64,000 nt of DNA from NCBI GenBank assembly GCA_963714035.1, contig OY970224.1, positions 1,550,001 through 1,614,000 on the forward strand, in the 5' to 3' direction. Made by a program: the position numbers and the translations under genes. The notes below the pieces were generated by a model that ran no database searches, was not told where the DNA came from, and saw only the letters and a program-made list of their open reading frames with translations. Every line of letters begins with the position of its first letter. Position 1 is the first letter of the stretch. Positions 18,046 to 26,610 of this stretch are shown here, piece by piece. The stretch is from DATFVB01 sp963714035. GTDB taxonomy: Bacteria > Acidobacteriota > Thermoanaerobaculia > UBA5066 > DATFVB01.

Positions 18046-18609
18046 CTAGCGCCGCTCGGGAACCGCCACGGGATCTCCGGTCTCGTGCTCGACGATCTGG
18101 AATCGGAGAAAGTCGTGAATCGCGTCGAGCGCATCGACGTCAACCGCAGAGATCGCGACGCGGCCCCCTCCGGGGATCTCTTCGTAGCCATAGTGGATCG
18201 ATGCCGCGCGGCGCTTCATCGTCGCCGATCCCGGAGGCTTCTCGCCGTGGACGAACATCGGGATGGAGAAGTCTCCGGCCGCGAACATCTCCCGGACGTG
18301 CGCCAGGTGCGCGCGGATCCGGCCGATGTCTTCCGCGTCCCTCGCGTCGCGCACCGTCACCTCGATCGCGCCCCCGTCGGCCCGGAGCCGGAAGTGGTGG
18401 GTCGTCTTCGCCTGAGGAAAGCCCATGCCTTCGTCGCCCCGCCCCTCGAGCGCCGAATCGTGCCGGTGACCGGATTCTTCGGCGAGGGGACAATCGGCGT
18501 GACTCGCCGCGTTCCCCTCTGTCAACGGGCGCCCGGAGGGAGCGGGCGCCGCGGCCAGGGCGGAGCTCACGGCGAGTAGGACCGACACGAGGATTTCGGG
18601 GACTTTCAT
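18046..18609 (-). CDS. Conserved exported protein, first gene of MerR operon
   Basis: 187 aa with signal peptide about 1-20. ATG at 18609 follows AAAAGGAG by 6 nt. The conserved core reads 'DEGMGFPQAKTTHHFRL', 'GAIEVTVRD', 'IRAHLAHVREMFAAGDFSIPMFVHG', 'AISAVDVDALDAIHDFLRFQI'. I recall this family as an uncharacterised one found with heavy-metal genes. The TTHHF motif and a 'CPLAEESGHRHD' segment with Cys and two His suggest metal binding (inference). It is 17 bp from the merR-like gene and shares its promoter. Confidence 0.8.
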   Translation of the reverse strand: MKVPEILVSVLLAVSSALAAAPAPSGRPLTEGNAASHADCPLAEESGHRHDSALEGRGDEGMGFPQAKTTHHFRLRADGGAIEVTVRDARDAEDIGRIRAHLAHVREMFAAGDFSIPMFVHGEKPPGSATMKRRAASIHYGYEEIPGGGRVAISAVDVDALDAIHDFLRFQIVEHETGDPVAVPERR

Positions 18610-18645
18610 GGATGCTCCTTTTCCGTCCGATCTTCGGACGCGGAG

Positions 18646-18677
18646 ACCCTAAACGATGGTCTCGGGTCCACGGTCAA
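18646..18677 (-). promoter_or_regulatory. MerR-type promoter with 20-bp spacer
   Basis: On the minus strand, -35 TTGACC (18677-18672) and -10-like TAGGGT (18651-18646) are separated by 20 bp instead of 17. The spacer holds an imperfect dyad (ACCGTGG / CCATCGT). This is the layout of MerR-activated promoters. A CGTCCGA..TCGGACG hairpin lies in the 5' leader at 18624-18640. Confidence 0.75.
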
Positions 18678-18803
18678 GCCCCACCCCGCGGGCCGCGGCC
18701 CCCTTCCCGGGGCTGGCGCGATCCGTGCTACTATCGGGTTTCGGCTTCGCCCCGGCCTTTCGCCGGTCTCCAAGCGCGCGAAACCGATTTCCGTCGAGGG
18801 TTG

Positions 18804-20054
18804 ATGGATCAGGAAAATCCCGGAAATACTGCGGGCGGAGTTCCCCGAAAATCGCGTCGCCGAAGGAGAGGCCGCCGTCGCCGTGGAGGTGGCGGGCCGG
18901 GCGCTCCCCAGGGCGCCCCGCAAGGGTCTCCCGAGCAGGCGAACGCCGAGAGCGGCGGCTCCGTCGAGGCCCAGGCCACGGGCGTCCTCTCCCTTCCGGA
19001 GAAGGGCTCGGGGGTGCTCGTCTCCGCGAAGAACAACTACCTTCCGACTCCGCACGATCCGCTCGTGCCGAGGGACCTCGTCGAACGGGAGGGGCTCCTC
19101 GCCGGCGTGACGATCGCGGGGCGGGTGAGCGGCGGAAACCGCCCGACGCTCCTTCGCGTCGACACGGTCGAGCAGCTTCCCCCGGAGGAGTACCGCCGGC
19201 ATCCGGCGTTCACCGAGCTCGTCTCGGTCGATCCGCACACCTGCCTCCGCTTCGAGACTGAGCCGGACGAGATGTGCGGCCGGGTCGTCGATCTCGTCAG
19301 CCCGATCGGACGCGGACAGCGGTGCCTGATCGTCGCGCCGCCGAAGACCGGGAAGACGACGCTCTTGAAGCGCATGGCGCAGGCGGTCTCGAAGAACCAC
19401 CCCGACGTCGAGCTCATGGTGCTGCTCGTCGACGAGCGGCCCGAGGAAGTCACCGACCTGCGGCGGTCCGTCCGCGGCGACGTGATCGCGTCGTCGTCGG
19501 ATCTCTCCGCGCAGAACCACGTCGCGGTCGCCGAGATCGTCGCGGAACGCGCCCGCCGGCTCGTCGAATGCGGGAAGCACGCGATCATCTTCCTCGACTC
19601 GATCACCCGGCTTTCGCGTGCCTACAACCAGATGCAGAAGGGGCAGGGAAAGATCCTCTCCGGCGGCATCGACGCGCGCACGATGGAGAAGCCGCGGCGG
19701 TTCTTCGGCGCCGCCCGAAACGCCGAGAACCACGGTTCGCTCACGATCATCGCGACCGCGCTCGTCGACACCGGCTCGCGAATGGACGAGGTGATCTTCC
19801 AGGAGTTCAAAGGAACCGGCAACACGGAGATCCTCCTCGACCGCGACCTCTTCGAGCGCCGGATCTTCCCCGCGATCGTGATCCAGCAGTCCGGAACCCG
19901 GAAGGAAGAAAAGCTCTACACGCCCGAGGAGCTCCCGAAGATCCACAAGCTCCGCCGCGCGCTCGCCGGGGCGCACAAGGTCCAGGCAATGGAGCTGCTC
20001 CTCGCGCGCCTGCAGAAGTTCAAGACCAACGCCGACTTCCTGAAAAGCTTCTAG
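18804..20054 (+). CDS. rho: Transcription termination factor Rho
   Basis: 416 aa. ATG at 18804 (TTG three bases upstream is an alternative). A basic N-terminus (KSRRRRRGRRRRGG) is followed by a Gly/Pro/Gln-rich linker, then a divergent RNA-binding OB fold ('GSGVLVSAKNNYLPTPHDP', about 65-115). The ATPase core has Walker A 'APPKTGKTTLLKRMAQ', Walker B 'LMVLLVDERPEEVTD', Q-loop 'QNHVAVAEIVAERARRLVE', R-loop 'LDSITRLSRAYNQ' and 'GTGNTEILLDRDL'. It is a hexameric helicase that terminates untranslated transcripts. The helical Rho_N subdomain seen in many Rho proteins is missing or replaced by the basic tail. It is a stand-alone gene. Confidence 0.97.
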   Translation: MDQENPGNTAGGVPRKSRRRRRGRRRRGGGGPGAPQGAPQGSPEQANAESGGSVEAQATGVLSLPEKGSGVLVSAKNNYLPTPHDPLVPRDLVEREGLLAGVTIAGRVSGGNRPTLLRVDTVEQLPPEEYRRHPAFTELVSVDPHTCLRFETEPDEMCGRVVDLVSPIGRGQRCLIVAPPKTGKTTLLKRMAQAVSKNHPDVELMVLLVDERPEEVTDLRRSVRGDVIASSSDLSAQNHVAVAEIVAERARRLVECGKHAIIFLDSITRLSRAYNQMQKGQGKILSGGIDARTMEKPRRFFGAARNAENHGSLTIIATALVDTGSRMDEVIFQEFKGTGNTEILLDRDLFERRIFPAIVIQQSGTRKEEKLYTPEELPKIHKLRRALAGAHKVQAMELLLARLQKFKTNADFLKSF

Positions 20055-20577
20055 GTCGTCGCTTCCGCGGCCCGCGCTCCGCGCGTCCGCTTACGCTCCC
20101 ACATCGCAGACCTGGAGCATGTCATCCTGAGGAGCGCAGCGACGAAGGATCTGCTCAGGTAGCAGGTCCTTCGCTCCGCTCAGGAGAGAGCACTCCGCGC
20201 TCATGTCCACGAGCGCTCCGAGCTCACACTTTCCGCGATCTGGCCTCCGTCGCTCGTCCCGGTAGGGACTCGACGACTCCGGCCACGACCAGAGCGGAAG
20301 CTGCGTTCGCGACCTCGCGGAGCTCGGATCGCGAACGGCCCGCAGAAACCGTCGCCGCGAACGGCCCGCATCCCGCCTGATTCGCGCCTCGCCTCGCTTC
20401 TCGGCCGTTCGAACGAAATCTCTCCTCGCCGAAAATCTTCGTCGCAGCAAACGCCTGAGGCCGCTCGACCGCTTGCAGCCTCTCCGATCGCGGATCTCCT
20501 CTGTAGCTTCCGCGGCTCACCCGAGCTTCGCGAGGTCGCGAACCCGCGTTCGGGGCCCCGCAGCGAGATTCGCCGAC
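20055..20577. other. Repeat-rich non-coding gap after rho
   Basis: It contains the dispersed repeat (20081-20250) and a diverged copy of the TTCGCGA..TCGCGAA hairpin near 20308-20345. I see no gene. Confidence 0.6.
20081..20250 (+). repeat. Dispersed intergenic repeat, 'CATCCTGAGGAG' family
   Basis: Shares GCGCGTCCGCTTACGCTCCC, the CATCCTGAGGAGCG core with facing CGCTCAGGAG half, and CACTTTCCGCGAT with the copy at 31985, nearly base for base. The inverted copy is at 7727. Confidence 0.9.
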
Positions 20578-20855
20578 CTGGCAGGCTGCTGAAAAACCCC
20601 GCGGATCGCGCGCCAGTGGCTTGTGGACGAGATCAAGGCGCGAGGAGAGAACAGATGCCAGAGCGATCGGACTCGACGAGCAACGCCGAGATCGTTCACG
20701 ATGTACTGGCGCCCAAAGGGTTCGGGCGGCGCCGGGCCGTCTGCTTCGTTGCCGCTCCTCGACGATACTCCGGCATCGCCTGCGTCGCGGATGCTTTGCA
20801 TCCGGCTCGGCGGCGCTCCGAACGCGACTCGCGCGGTTTTTCAGCAGCCTGCTAG
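20578..20855 (+). mobile_element. CTAG-ended inverted-repeat element, copy A (278 bp)
   Basis: Ends are CAGGCTGCTGAAAAACC and its complement, with CTGG left and CTAG right. The inside is almost identical to copy C. The right CTAG supplies the stop of the XRE gene. An internal frame of 66 codons starts at 20655 after GAGGAGAGAACAG and ends at the terminal TAG; it is also open in copy C and, shortened in frame, in copy B. No transposase is present, so it is MITE-like. Confidence 0.85.
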
Positions 20856-21277
20856 ACCGGGCGCTCGAGATCTCCGCAGAGGGCGTCGACCCTGTCGTCG
20901 GGCAGGCCATCCGCCGTGCGGACGAGCTTCGCCATGAGCCGCGGACGCCGCAGCAGCCGGGCGACGACGTCTTCGGGGACGCGGCCTGCCGCCGCCAGCA
21001 GCTCGTCGGTCTCGATCGCGAGAATCCCCGCGATCCGCGCAATCGTGCGATCGCTCGGCGGAGGAACGTGGCTTCGTTCGATCCGCGACAGGTAAGAAGG
21101 GCTCACCGCCACGAGCCGCGCCAGCCGGCGAACGCTGAGCCGCCGCGCCTCGCGAACACGGCGAAGTTGCTCGCCGAAATCTTCCCGCGGGGGCACGAGG
21201 CGGCCGGCGGCGATCGTCGCCGCGGGAAGATCGACGGACTCGACCGGTGACGGGCCCCTCGCCGACAATGCTGTCAC
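20852..21277 (-). CDS. XRE-family HTH transcriptional regulator
   Basis: 141 aa, GTG start at 21277. The HTH_3/Cro-CI domain is at about 33-92: 'FGEQLRRVREARRLSVRRLA', 'AVSPSYLSRIERSHVPPPSD', 'TIARIAGILAIETDELL'. The C-terminal 45 residues ('PEDVVARLLRRPRLMAKLV') resemble the tail of XRE regulators with a short helical extension. Its TAG stop is provided by the terminal CTAG of the adjacent repeat element, so the native C-terminus may have been altered by insertion. The target is unknown. It is followed upstream by two paralogous small genes on the same strand. Confidence 0.85.
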   Translation of the reverse strand: MTALSARGPSPVESVDLPAATIAAGRLVPPREDFGEQLRRVREARRLSVRRLARLVAVSPSYLSRIERSHVPPPSDRTIARIAGILAIETDELLAAAGRVPEDVVARLLRRPRLMAKLVRTADGLPDDRVDALCGDLERPV

Positions 21278-21540
21278 GCTGCACCTCTCTGCTTCCCGCG
21301 CGTTTCACTTCCGGCCGGACGGCCGGCGCGCGCCGACGGCCGGGAAGAGCAACGCGTCTGCCATCGGGGCTCGATGGGAAGCGCGCTTGCGTGCAGAGGC
21401 CTATCGTGTCTGATCAGAACGAATTCCCGCGTATCGCGGCATTCCCGCTTCGAGAGCGGCCCCGTCCCCGCACGAGATCGCCTCGTCCGCTTCGAGAGAC
21501 GTTCTGTGATCGTCAGGCGACAGCAGCGGCGGCCACGCCG
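21278..21540. other. Non-coding gap
   Basis: No supported gene. Short frames here have no family resemblance or ribosome site. Confidence 0.4.
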
Positions 21541-21855
21541 TCAGGTTCCCGATTCCGACTCCGGAAGGGAGGGAGGCGGCCCGAGGAGCTCCCGTTCGAG
21601 CCGGCTCTTCAGATCCTGGGCGGAACGGATTCGGCGCGTGTCGATGTCGGTCTCCGCCAGCCATTCGATCAATCCGCGCACGAGCGCGGAAGATCCGAGG
21701 GCGGCGCCGCTCGATCTCCGGATCGCCGCCGAGACGAACTGGAGCGCGGCCAGCGTTTCGTTCGGCAGGCGAAGCGTGATCGCGCGTCGCTCGTCGCCAT
21801 CCCGTGCGTCCCTGCCGGCTTCCGTCAAGAAAATGCCCGCTCGCTCCGCCGCCAC
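21541..21855 (-). CDS. Small DNA-binding-like protein, paralogue 2
   Basis: 104 aa, GTG at 21855, overlapping the end of the 21825 gene by 31 bp. The core 'RAITLRLPNETLAALQFVSA', 'AIRRSSGAALGSSALVRGLI', 'TDIDTRRIRSAQDLKSRLE' aligns residue for residue in layout with the gene upstream. The pattern beta-strand ('ITLRLP') plus two helices is like ribbon-helix-helix proteins (inference). The pair probably arose by tandem duplication. Confidence 0.6.
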   Translation of the reverse strand: MAAERAGIFLTEAGRDARDGDERRAITLRLPNETLAALQFVSAAIRRSSGAALGSSALVRGLIEWLAETDIDTRRIRSAQDLKSRLERELLGPPPSLPESESGT

Positions 21856-22214
21856 TCCGAAGTCGGCCCGTCGACCATCCTCGGCGCCGCCGCGCGGAGA
21901 GTTTCCTTCAAGTGCGTTTCGGTCCGGACCTCCGCCAGCGGGATTCCGGATTCGACGAGAATCGCGACCAGCACACGGATGAGCACGGCCTTCGTGAATC
22001 GGACTCCCGTGTCCCGCCGGATCCGCGCGCAGAGTCTCTCGATGAACTCGAGCTGCGCCGCGGTGAGCACGAGGGATGTTCTTCCCGATTGTCCCGGTCG
22101 TTCGTCTCGCGGGCGCGACGTCCCTGGCGATCCCATCGAATGCGAAACGCCCTCGCCCTCGGCGATGTTACATGGTTGCTTCTCGACCTCGGTCACATTT
22201 ATGACAACATCCAA
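21825..22214 (-). CDS. Small DNA-binding-like protein, paralogue 1
   Basis: 129 aa, TTG at 22214 (an in-frame GTG lies 6 codons in). After a variable N-terminus comes 'TSLVLTAAQLEFIERLCA', 'RIRRDTGVRFTKAVLIRVLV', 'ESGIPLAEVRTETHLKETL', the same strand-helix-helix layout as the next gene. The family is not recognised; ribbon-helix-helix-like folding is inferred. With the XRE gene it forms a three-gene minus-strand group that may be regulatory. Confidence 0.6.
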   Translation of the reverse strand: MDVVINVTEVEKQPCNIAEGEGVSHSMGSPGTSRPRDERPGQSGRTSLVLTAAQLEFIERLCARIRRDTGVRFTKAVLIRVLVAILVESGIPLAEVRTETHLKETLRAAAPRMVDGPTSEWRRSERAFS

Positions 22215-22427
22215 TGCTTCGGAGAGCCCTCCGGAGAATTGATCTTCCGTTCACGATCGACAACACTTTCCCATTCAAAATACGACTCCGGGCAATTACG
22301 TATTGGTGGCAGAAGGGTTGCTCTTTCCGCTCTCCGTTCGCGCACGACGAGGTGATCCGGGAACGAAGAAACCGGCGGCCCGCGACGCGCGGAACGTTGG
22401 CCTCCCGTGAGGCCGGGAAGGAGTTTT

Positions 22428-25379
22428 ATGAAGGTTTTGAGGAGCCTCGCCATCTTTACGATGGCGACCGGACTCGCCGCGTCGATGTACGCGCAGGCGA
22501 CGTCCGGCAACATCTACGGGTCCGTCAGCGACGAGCAGGGGGGCAAGCTCCCCGGCGTCGCGGTGACCCTCTCCGGCTGCGGCGCGCCGCGGAGCGCGAC
22601 GACGGGGGCACAGGGCGATTTTCGCTTCCTGAACCTCTCGCCGTGCACGTACTCGGTCAAGACCGAGCTCTCCGGGTTCGCCACGGTCGAGCGCAACAAC
22701 GTGGTGGTCAACCTCGGGACCAACACGGAGCTGTCGGTGTCGATGAAGATCGCCTCGGTCGCGACGACGATCACGGTCACGTCGGAATCTCCGCTGCTGG
22801 ACACGCGCAAGCAGTCGACGGGCGCCAACTACAGCCAGCAGGAACTCAAGTCGATTCCGACCGGCCGCGACCCGTGGGTCATCCTGCAGCAGACGCCGGG
22901 CGTGCTCGTCGACCGACAGAACGTCGGCGGCAGCCAGGGCGGACAGCAGGACAACTACGTCGGCAAGGGCACGGACGCCACGCAGAACGCGTGGAACGTC
23001 GACGGCGTGACGATCACCGACATGGCGGCGACCGGCTCGTCCCCGACGTACTACGACTTCGACGCCTTCCAGGAAATGCAGGCGACGACGGGCGGCAGCG
23101 ATCCGTCGGTCGCGGTTCCGGGCGTCACGCTCAACATGGTGACCAAGCGCGGCACCAACGAAGTGCACGGGTCCGCCCGCGTCTTCGACACGCCGCACCA
23201 GCTCGAGGCCTACAACACGAACTCCGACTTCCAGCACCAGCAGGAAGTCCTGGGGCAGAGCTCGGTCCAGAACCGGATCTTCAACATCCAGGACTACGGC
23301 ATCGAAGCGGGCGGACCGCTCTGGCCGGACAAGGCCTGGCTCTGGGGCAGCTACGGCCGTAACCAGATCGACCTGCTCCAGGCGGGGGGCACGACCGACA
23401 AGACGACCCTCGAGAACTTCGCGGGCAAGCTGAACGTCCAGCCGATCGAGTCGAACTCGGCGACGGGCTTCTACTTCCGCGGCGACAAGCTGAAGTTCGG
23501 ACGCAGCGCCGGACCGACGCGGCCGCAGCCGACGTCGTGGGACCAGTCCGGCCCGACGACGATCTGGAAGGGTGAAGACTCGCAGGTGTTCGGACCGAAC
23601 CTCGTCCTCGACGCCTCCTACAACTACGTCGGCGGCGGCTTCGGGCTCACGCCCGAGGGGGGGAACGTCAATTCGTACAGAAGCCCGACCGGCGTGTGGC
23701 AGAACTCCTACGTCTTCTACAACACGTACCGTCCGCAGCATCAGGTCAACGCGAACCTCTCCGGCTTCTTCAACACCGGCAACATCGGCCACGAGCTGAA
23801 GTTCGGATTCGGGTACCGCAACGTCGACCTGAAGTCCAACTCCACCTGGCCGGGCAACGGCGCGGTTCCGCTCGAAGATCTCGGGCTGGCCAAGCTGACC
23901 CGTCCCAAGCTCATCTCGGTCGACACGAAGTACTACGACGGGTTCCTGCAGGACACGATGACCGTCTCGAACCTGACGCTGAACGTCGGCGTCCGGTACG
24001 ACGAGCAGTACGGCGCGAACCTCGCGAGCACGTCTCCGGGACTCTCCTGGAACGACGCGCTGTGCGACTCGAGCGCCCCGTTCAGCACCTCCAACCCTTG
24101 CCTTCCCTCGATCAACTATCCCGGCGGCGGCACGGAGTTCAAGTGGAAGAACTGGGAGCCCCGCGTCGGCCTGACCTACGCGCTCGGCGCGCAGAAGAGC
24201 ACCCTCATCCGGGCCTCTTACGCGCAGTTCGCCGATCAGCTCGGCCAGGGCAACATCACGTTCGACAACCCGGTGAGCTATTCGTACGCCTACTACTACC
24301 TCTCCCCGGCGTACAAGGCGCACGCGGCCAACGGAAATCACGTCATCTCGTCGCCCGCCGATCTCGGCGCCTTCTATTACAACTACAACTACAACCCGAA
24401 CAACCCGGCGTCCCTCAGCTCGCCCAACACGATCGACCACAACCTGAAGGCCCCGAAGACGGACGAGTTCACGGTCGGCGTCGACCACCAGATCCTCCCG
24501 GAGCTGGTCGCGGGCATGACCTACACGTACCGGAAGCGGACCGACCTCACCTGGACACCGTTCATGGGGATCACGAGCTCCGACTTCTCGCAGGTCAACT
24601 CGGGAGTCCCCGGCTATGACTGGCAGGGCAACTTCCTCGGCAACACCAGCCCGCTCTACGGACTGACGGATCCCGTCGCCAGCGCGCCGGGCCGCGAGCT
24701 CACCAACCGTCCGGGCTACAACGTCCGGTACGACGGACTCGAATTCCAGCTCACCAAGCGGCTGACCGACCGCTGGATGGCGCACGGCAGCTTCACGTGG
24801 ACGAACTGGAAGGAGCACGTCACTTCCGCCAGCGGGTGCCAGGATCCGACCAACTCGGTCAGCAACAACGGACCGAGCTGCGGAGAAGGCATGATCACCT
24901 GGTTCGGCGGCGCGGCCAACAGCGGCGCGTTCGCCAACGTCTACATCAACAGCAAGTGGAACTTCAACGTCAGCGGTCTCTACCAGCTCCCGATGAACTT
25001 CAACCTCGCCGCCAACATCTACGGCCGTCAGGGATATCCGATTCCCTACTACGTCCGTGAGAATCCCGGCGACGGTCTCGGCGCGCGGAGCGTCATCATC
25101 GGAAACCCGGACGACAACCGGAACTCGGACCTGTACGAGCTCGACATGCGTCTCGAGAAGGTCGTTCCCCTCTTCCAGAAGGCCGACCTCACCCTCTCGC
25201 TCGACGTCTTCAACGTCCTGAACTCGAACACGGCCCTCCAGAACCGCAACCGGGCCTGCGATGGCACCGCCGGCGCCTGCGGATTCACGACCACGGGCGA
25301 CGCAACCGCCCAGGCCAACCAGATCACGGAGACCCAGGCGCCCCGCACCCTCCGGTTCGGAGCTCGCTTGAGCTTCTGA
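22428..25379 (+). CDS. TonB-dependent receptor, Oar-like with carboxypeptidase-regulatory domain
   Basis: 983 aa. ATG at 22428 is set by GAAGGAG 5 nt upstream and a signal peptide (MKVLRSLAIFTMATGLAASM). Residues about 27-110 are a CarboxypepD_reg-like Ig fold ('GNIYGSVSDEQGGKLPGVAV', 'FLNLSPCTYSVKTELSGF'). A plug-like region follows (about 140-240: 'LQQTPGVLVDRQNVGG', 'NAWNVDGVTITDMAA', 'VPGVTLNMVTKRGTNEVHGS'), then a beta-barrel ending 'APRTLRFGARLSF' with the C-terminal Phe of outer-membrane proteins. It likely imports large ligands such as oligosaccharides or peptides using TonB energy. It is a single-gene unit with a strong terminator. Confidence 0.94.
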   Translation: MKVLRSLAIFTMATGLAASMYAQATSGNIYGSVSDEQGGKLPGVAVTLSGCGAPRSATTGAQGDFRFLNLSPCTYSVKTELSGFATVERNNVVVNLGTNTELSVSMKIASVATTITVTSESPLLDTRKQSTGANYSQQELKSIPTGRDPWVILQQTPGVLVDRQNVGGSQGGQQDNYVGKGTDATQNAWNVDGVTITDMAATGSSPTYYDFDAFQEMQATTGGSDPSVAVPGVTLNMVTKRGTNEVHGSARVFDTPHQLEAYNTNSDFQHQQEVLGQSSVQNRIFNIQDYGIEAGGPLWPDKAWLWGSYGRNQIDLLQAGGTTDKTTLENFAGKLNVQPIESNSATGFYFRGDKLKFGRSAGPTRPQPTSWDQSGPTTIWKGEDSQVFGPNLVLDASYNYVGGGFGLTPEGGNVNSYRSPTGVWQNSYVFYNTYRPQHQVNANLSGFFNTGNIGHELKFGFGYRNVDLKSNSTWPGNGAVPLEDLGLAKLTRPKLISVDTKYYDGFLQDTMTVSNLTLNVGVRYDEQYGANLASTSPGLSWNDALCDSSAPFSTSNPCLPSINYPGGGTEFKWKNWEPRVGLTYALGAQKSTLIRASYAQFADQLGQGNITFDNPVSYSYAYYYLSPAYKAHAANGNHVISSPADLGAFYYNYNYNPNNPASLSSPNTIDHNLKAPKTDEFTVGVDHQILPELVAGMTYTYRKRTDLTWTPFMGITSSDFSQVNSGVPGYDWQGNFLGNTSPLYGLTDPVASAPGRELTNRPGYNVRYDGLEFQLTKRLTDRWMAHGSFTWTNWKEHVTSASGCQDPTNSVSNNGPSCGEGMITWFGGAANSGAFANVYINSKWNFNVSGLYQLPMNFNLAANIYGRQGYPIPYYVRENPGDGLGARSVIIGNPDDNRNSDLYELDMRLEKVVPLFQKADLTLSLDVFNVLNSNTALQNRNRACDGTAGACGFTTTGDATAQANQITETQAPRTLRFGARLSF

Positions 25380-25400
25380 TTCCTCCTTTCCGGCCTCTCG

Positions 25401-25433
25401 CCCCGCCGGAGCGATCCGGCGGGGCTTTTTTTT
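25401..25433 (+). terminator. Rho-independent terminator of the TonB receptor gene
   Basis: CCCCGCCGGA/TCCGGCGGGG pair perfectly around GCGA and are followed by CTTTTTTTT. Confidence 0.95.
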
Positions 25434-25723
25434 GCCCGGCGCGGCGACGGTACCCCGCCGAAGCCTGGGCGAAGACGGATAGATCGGGCGCGTTCCGCGG
25501 CAGCCCCCCATCCTTCCGGCTCGCATCTCGGCGCCCTCCCGCTCTGGCGCCGCGATCGAGCCGCGATGCCGCGTCGCGCACGAGGCGCGGCCAGACGTGC
25601 GGGAAGACGGTCGAGGCCGGCGGATCGGCGGCACAGGCGTACCGGCGCGTACGTCGAAGCCGCCTGATCCGCCGGACTCGGCCGTATAACGGCGCGTATC
25701 GCCGCGCCTGCCAAAAAAAGACG

Positions 25724-25751
25724 GCCGCGCCTCGTTCGGCGCGGCCGGGAA
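25724..25751 (-). terminator. Orphan minus-strand terminator
   Basis: On the minus strand CGGCCGCGCC/GGCGCGGCCG around GAACGA, followed by a TCTTTTTTT tract. No minus-strand gene lies between it and lemA at 25932, so it may end a small RNA or antisense transcript. Confidence 0.65.
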
Positions 25752-25810
25752 GGAGGAGATCTGCCTGTAGATACGGGAAACACTCCCTCCGCGTTTACGT
25801 ACAATAAGCG

Positions 25811-25920
25811 GAGGGGCCCGGTTGAAGCGGACGCCTTGCGCCGCTTAACTCGGCACCACGGAAGTGAATCGAGGGCCGCGTTGAGGCGGGCGCTTCGCGC
25901 CGCTTGGCTCGGCCACCGGT
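25811..25920. repeat. Two tandem hairpin units upstream of lemA
   Basis: Copies at 25811 and 25871, about 45 bp each, share GTTGAxGCGGxCGC..GCGCCGCTT..CTCGGC. Each folds into a hairpin (AAGCGG..CCGCTT in the first). A separate CCCTCCGC..GCGGAGGG inverted repeat precedes them at 25785-25815. The rest of 25434-25931 is non-coding. Confidence 0.65.
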
Positions 25921-25931
25921 GGAGGGTCGAG

Positions 25932-26579
25932 ATGGGAAAACTGGGCCTCGGGTGCGCGGCCATCGCGCTGATTCTTATCGTGATCGTGGGCCTGTCGTTC
26001 GCGGGCACGTACAACACGCTTAACCGGAAAAACGAAGCGGTCAACCAGCAGTGGGGCCAGGTGGAAAACGTCTATCAACGGCGGGCGGACCTGATCCCGA
26101 ACCTCGTTGCGACGGTGCAGGGAGCGGCGAACTTCGAGAAATCGACGCTCGACAGCGTCATCGAGGCGCGGTCGAAGGCGACCTCCATCCAGGCGACTCC
26201 GGAGCTCGTCAACGATCCCCAGGCCTTTCAGAAGTTCGAGCAGGCGCAGGGTCAGCTGACCTCCGCGCTGTCCCGGCTCATGGTCGTCGTCGAACGGTAT
26301 CCCGAGCTCAAGGCCACCCAGAACTTCCGGGACCTTCAGGCACAGCTCGAAGGAACCGAAAACCGGATCACCGTCGAGCGCATGCGGTACAACGAGGTGG
26401 CGCAGGACTTCAACACGAGCTACCACTCGTTCCCGACGAACATGATCGCGGGCTTCTTCTCCCGCTTCAAGGAAAAGGCCTATTTCCAGGCGCAGGCGGG
26501 AGCGGAGACGGCGCCGAAGGTGAACTTCAACTTCGGAACGGGGACGGCGGCGACGACCGCGCCGGCGACGACGCACTGA
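25932..26579 (+). CDS. lemA: LemA family protein
   Basis: 215 aa. ATG at 25932 follows GGAGGG. One N-terminal TM helix (about 5-26), then the long LemA helical bundle: 'YNTLNRKNEAVNQQWGQVEN', 'YQRRADLIPNLVATVQGAA', 'VVERYPELKATQNFRDLQAQ', 'GTENRITVERMRYNEVAQDF', 'FPTNMIAGFF'. These are the family's hallmark motifs. The short tail after residue 185 is variable. It is anchored in the inner membrane with the bundle outside. The cellular role of LemA is unclear, but it is commonly encoded with TPM-domain genes, exactly as here (two follow). Confidence 0.96.
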   Translation: MGKLGLGCAAIALILIVIVGLSFAGTYNTLNRKNEAVNQQWGQVENVYQRRADLIPNLVATVQGAANFEKSTLDSVIEARSKATSIQATPELVNDPQAFQKFEQAQGQLTSALSRLMVVVERYPELKATQNFRDLQAQLEGTENRITVERMRYNEVAQDFNTSYHSFPTNMIAGFFSRFKEKAYFQAQAGAETAPKVNFNFGTGTAATTAPATTH

Positions 26580-26610
26580 TCCGGACGCCGGCCCTGCGGG
26601 AGATCACGGC

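Noticed and set aside
21401..21664. Small open frame between XRE and the paralogue pair
   Set aside because: No ribosome site, low-complexity composition and overlaps the better supported gene.
22296..25634. Long (1112-codon) open frame antisense to the TonB receptor
   Set aside because: Shadow of the receptor in GC-rich DNA: no signal peptide, domain or ribosome site, and Arg/Val-rich composition.
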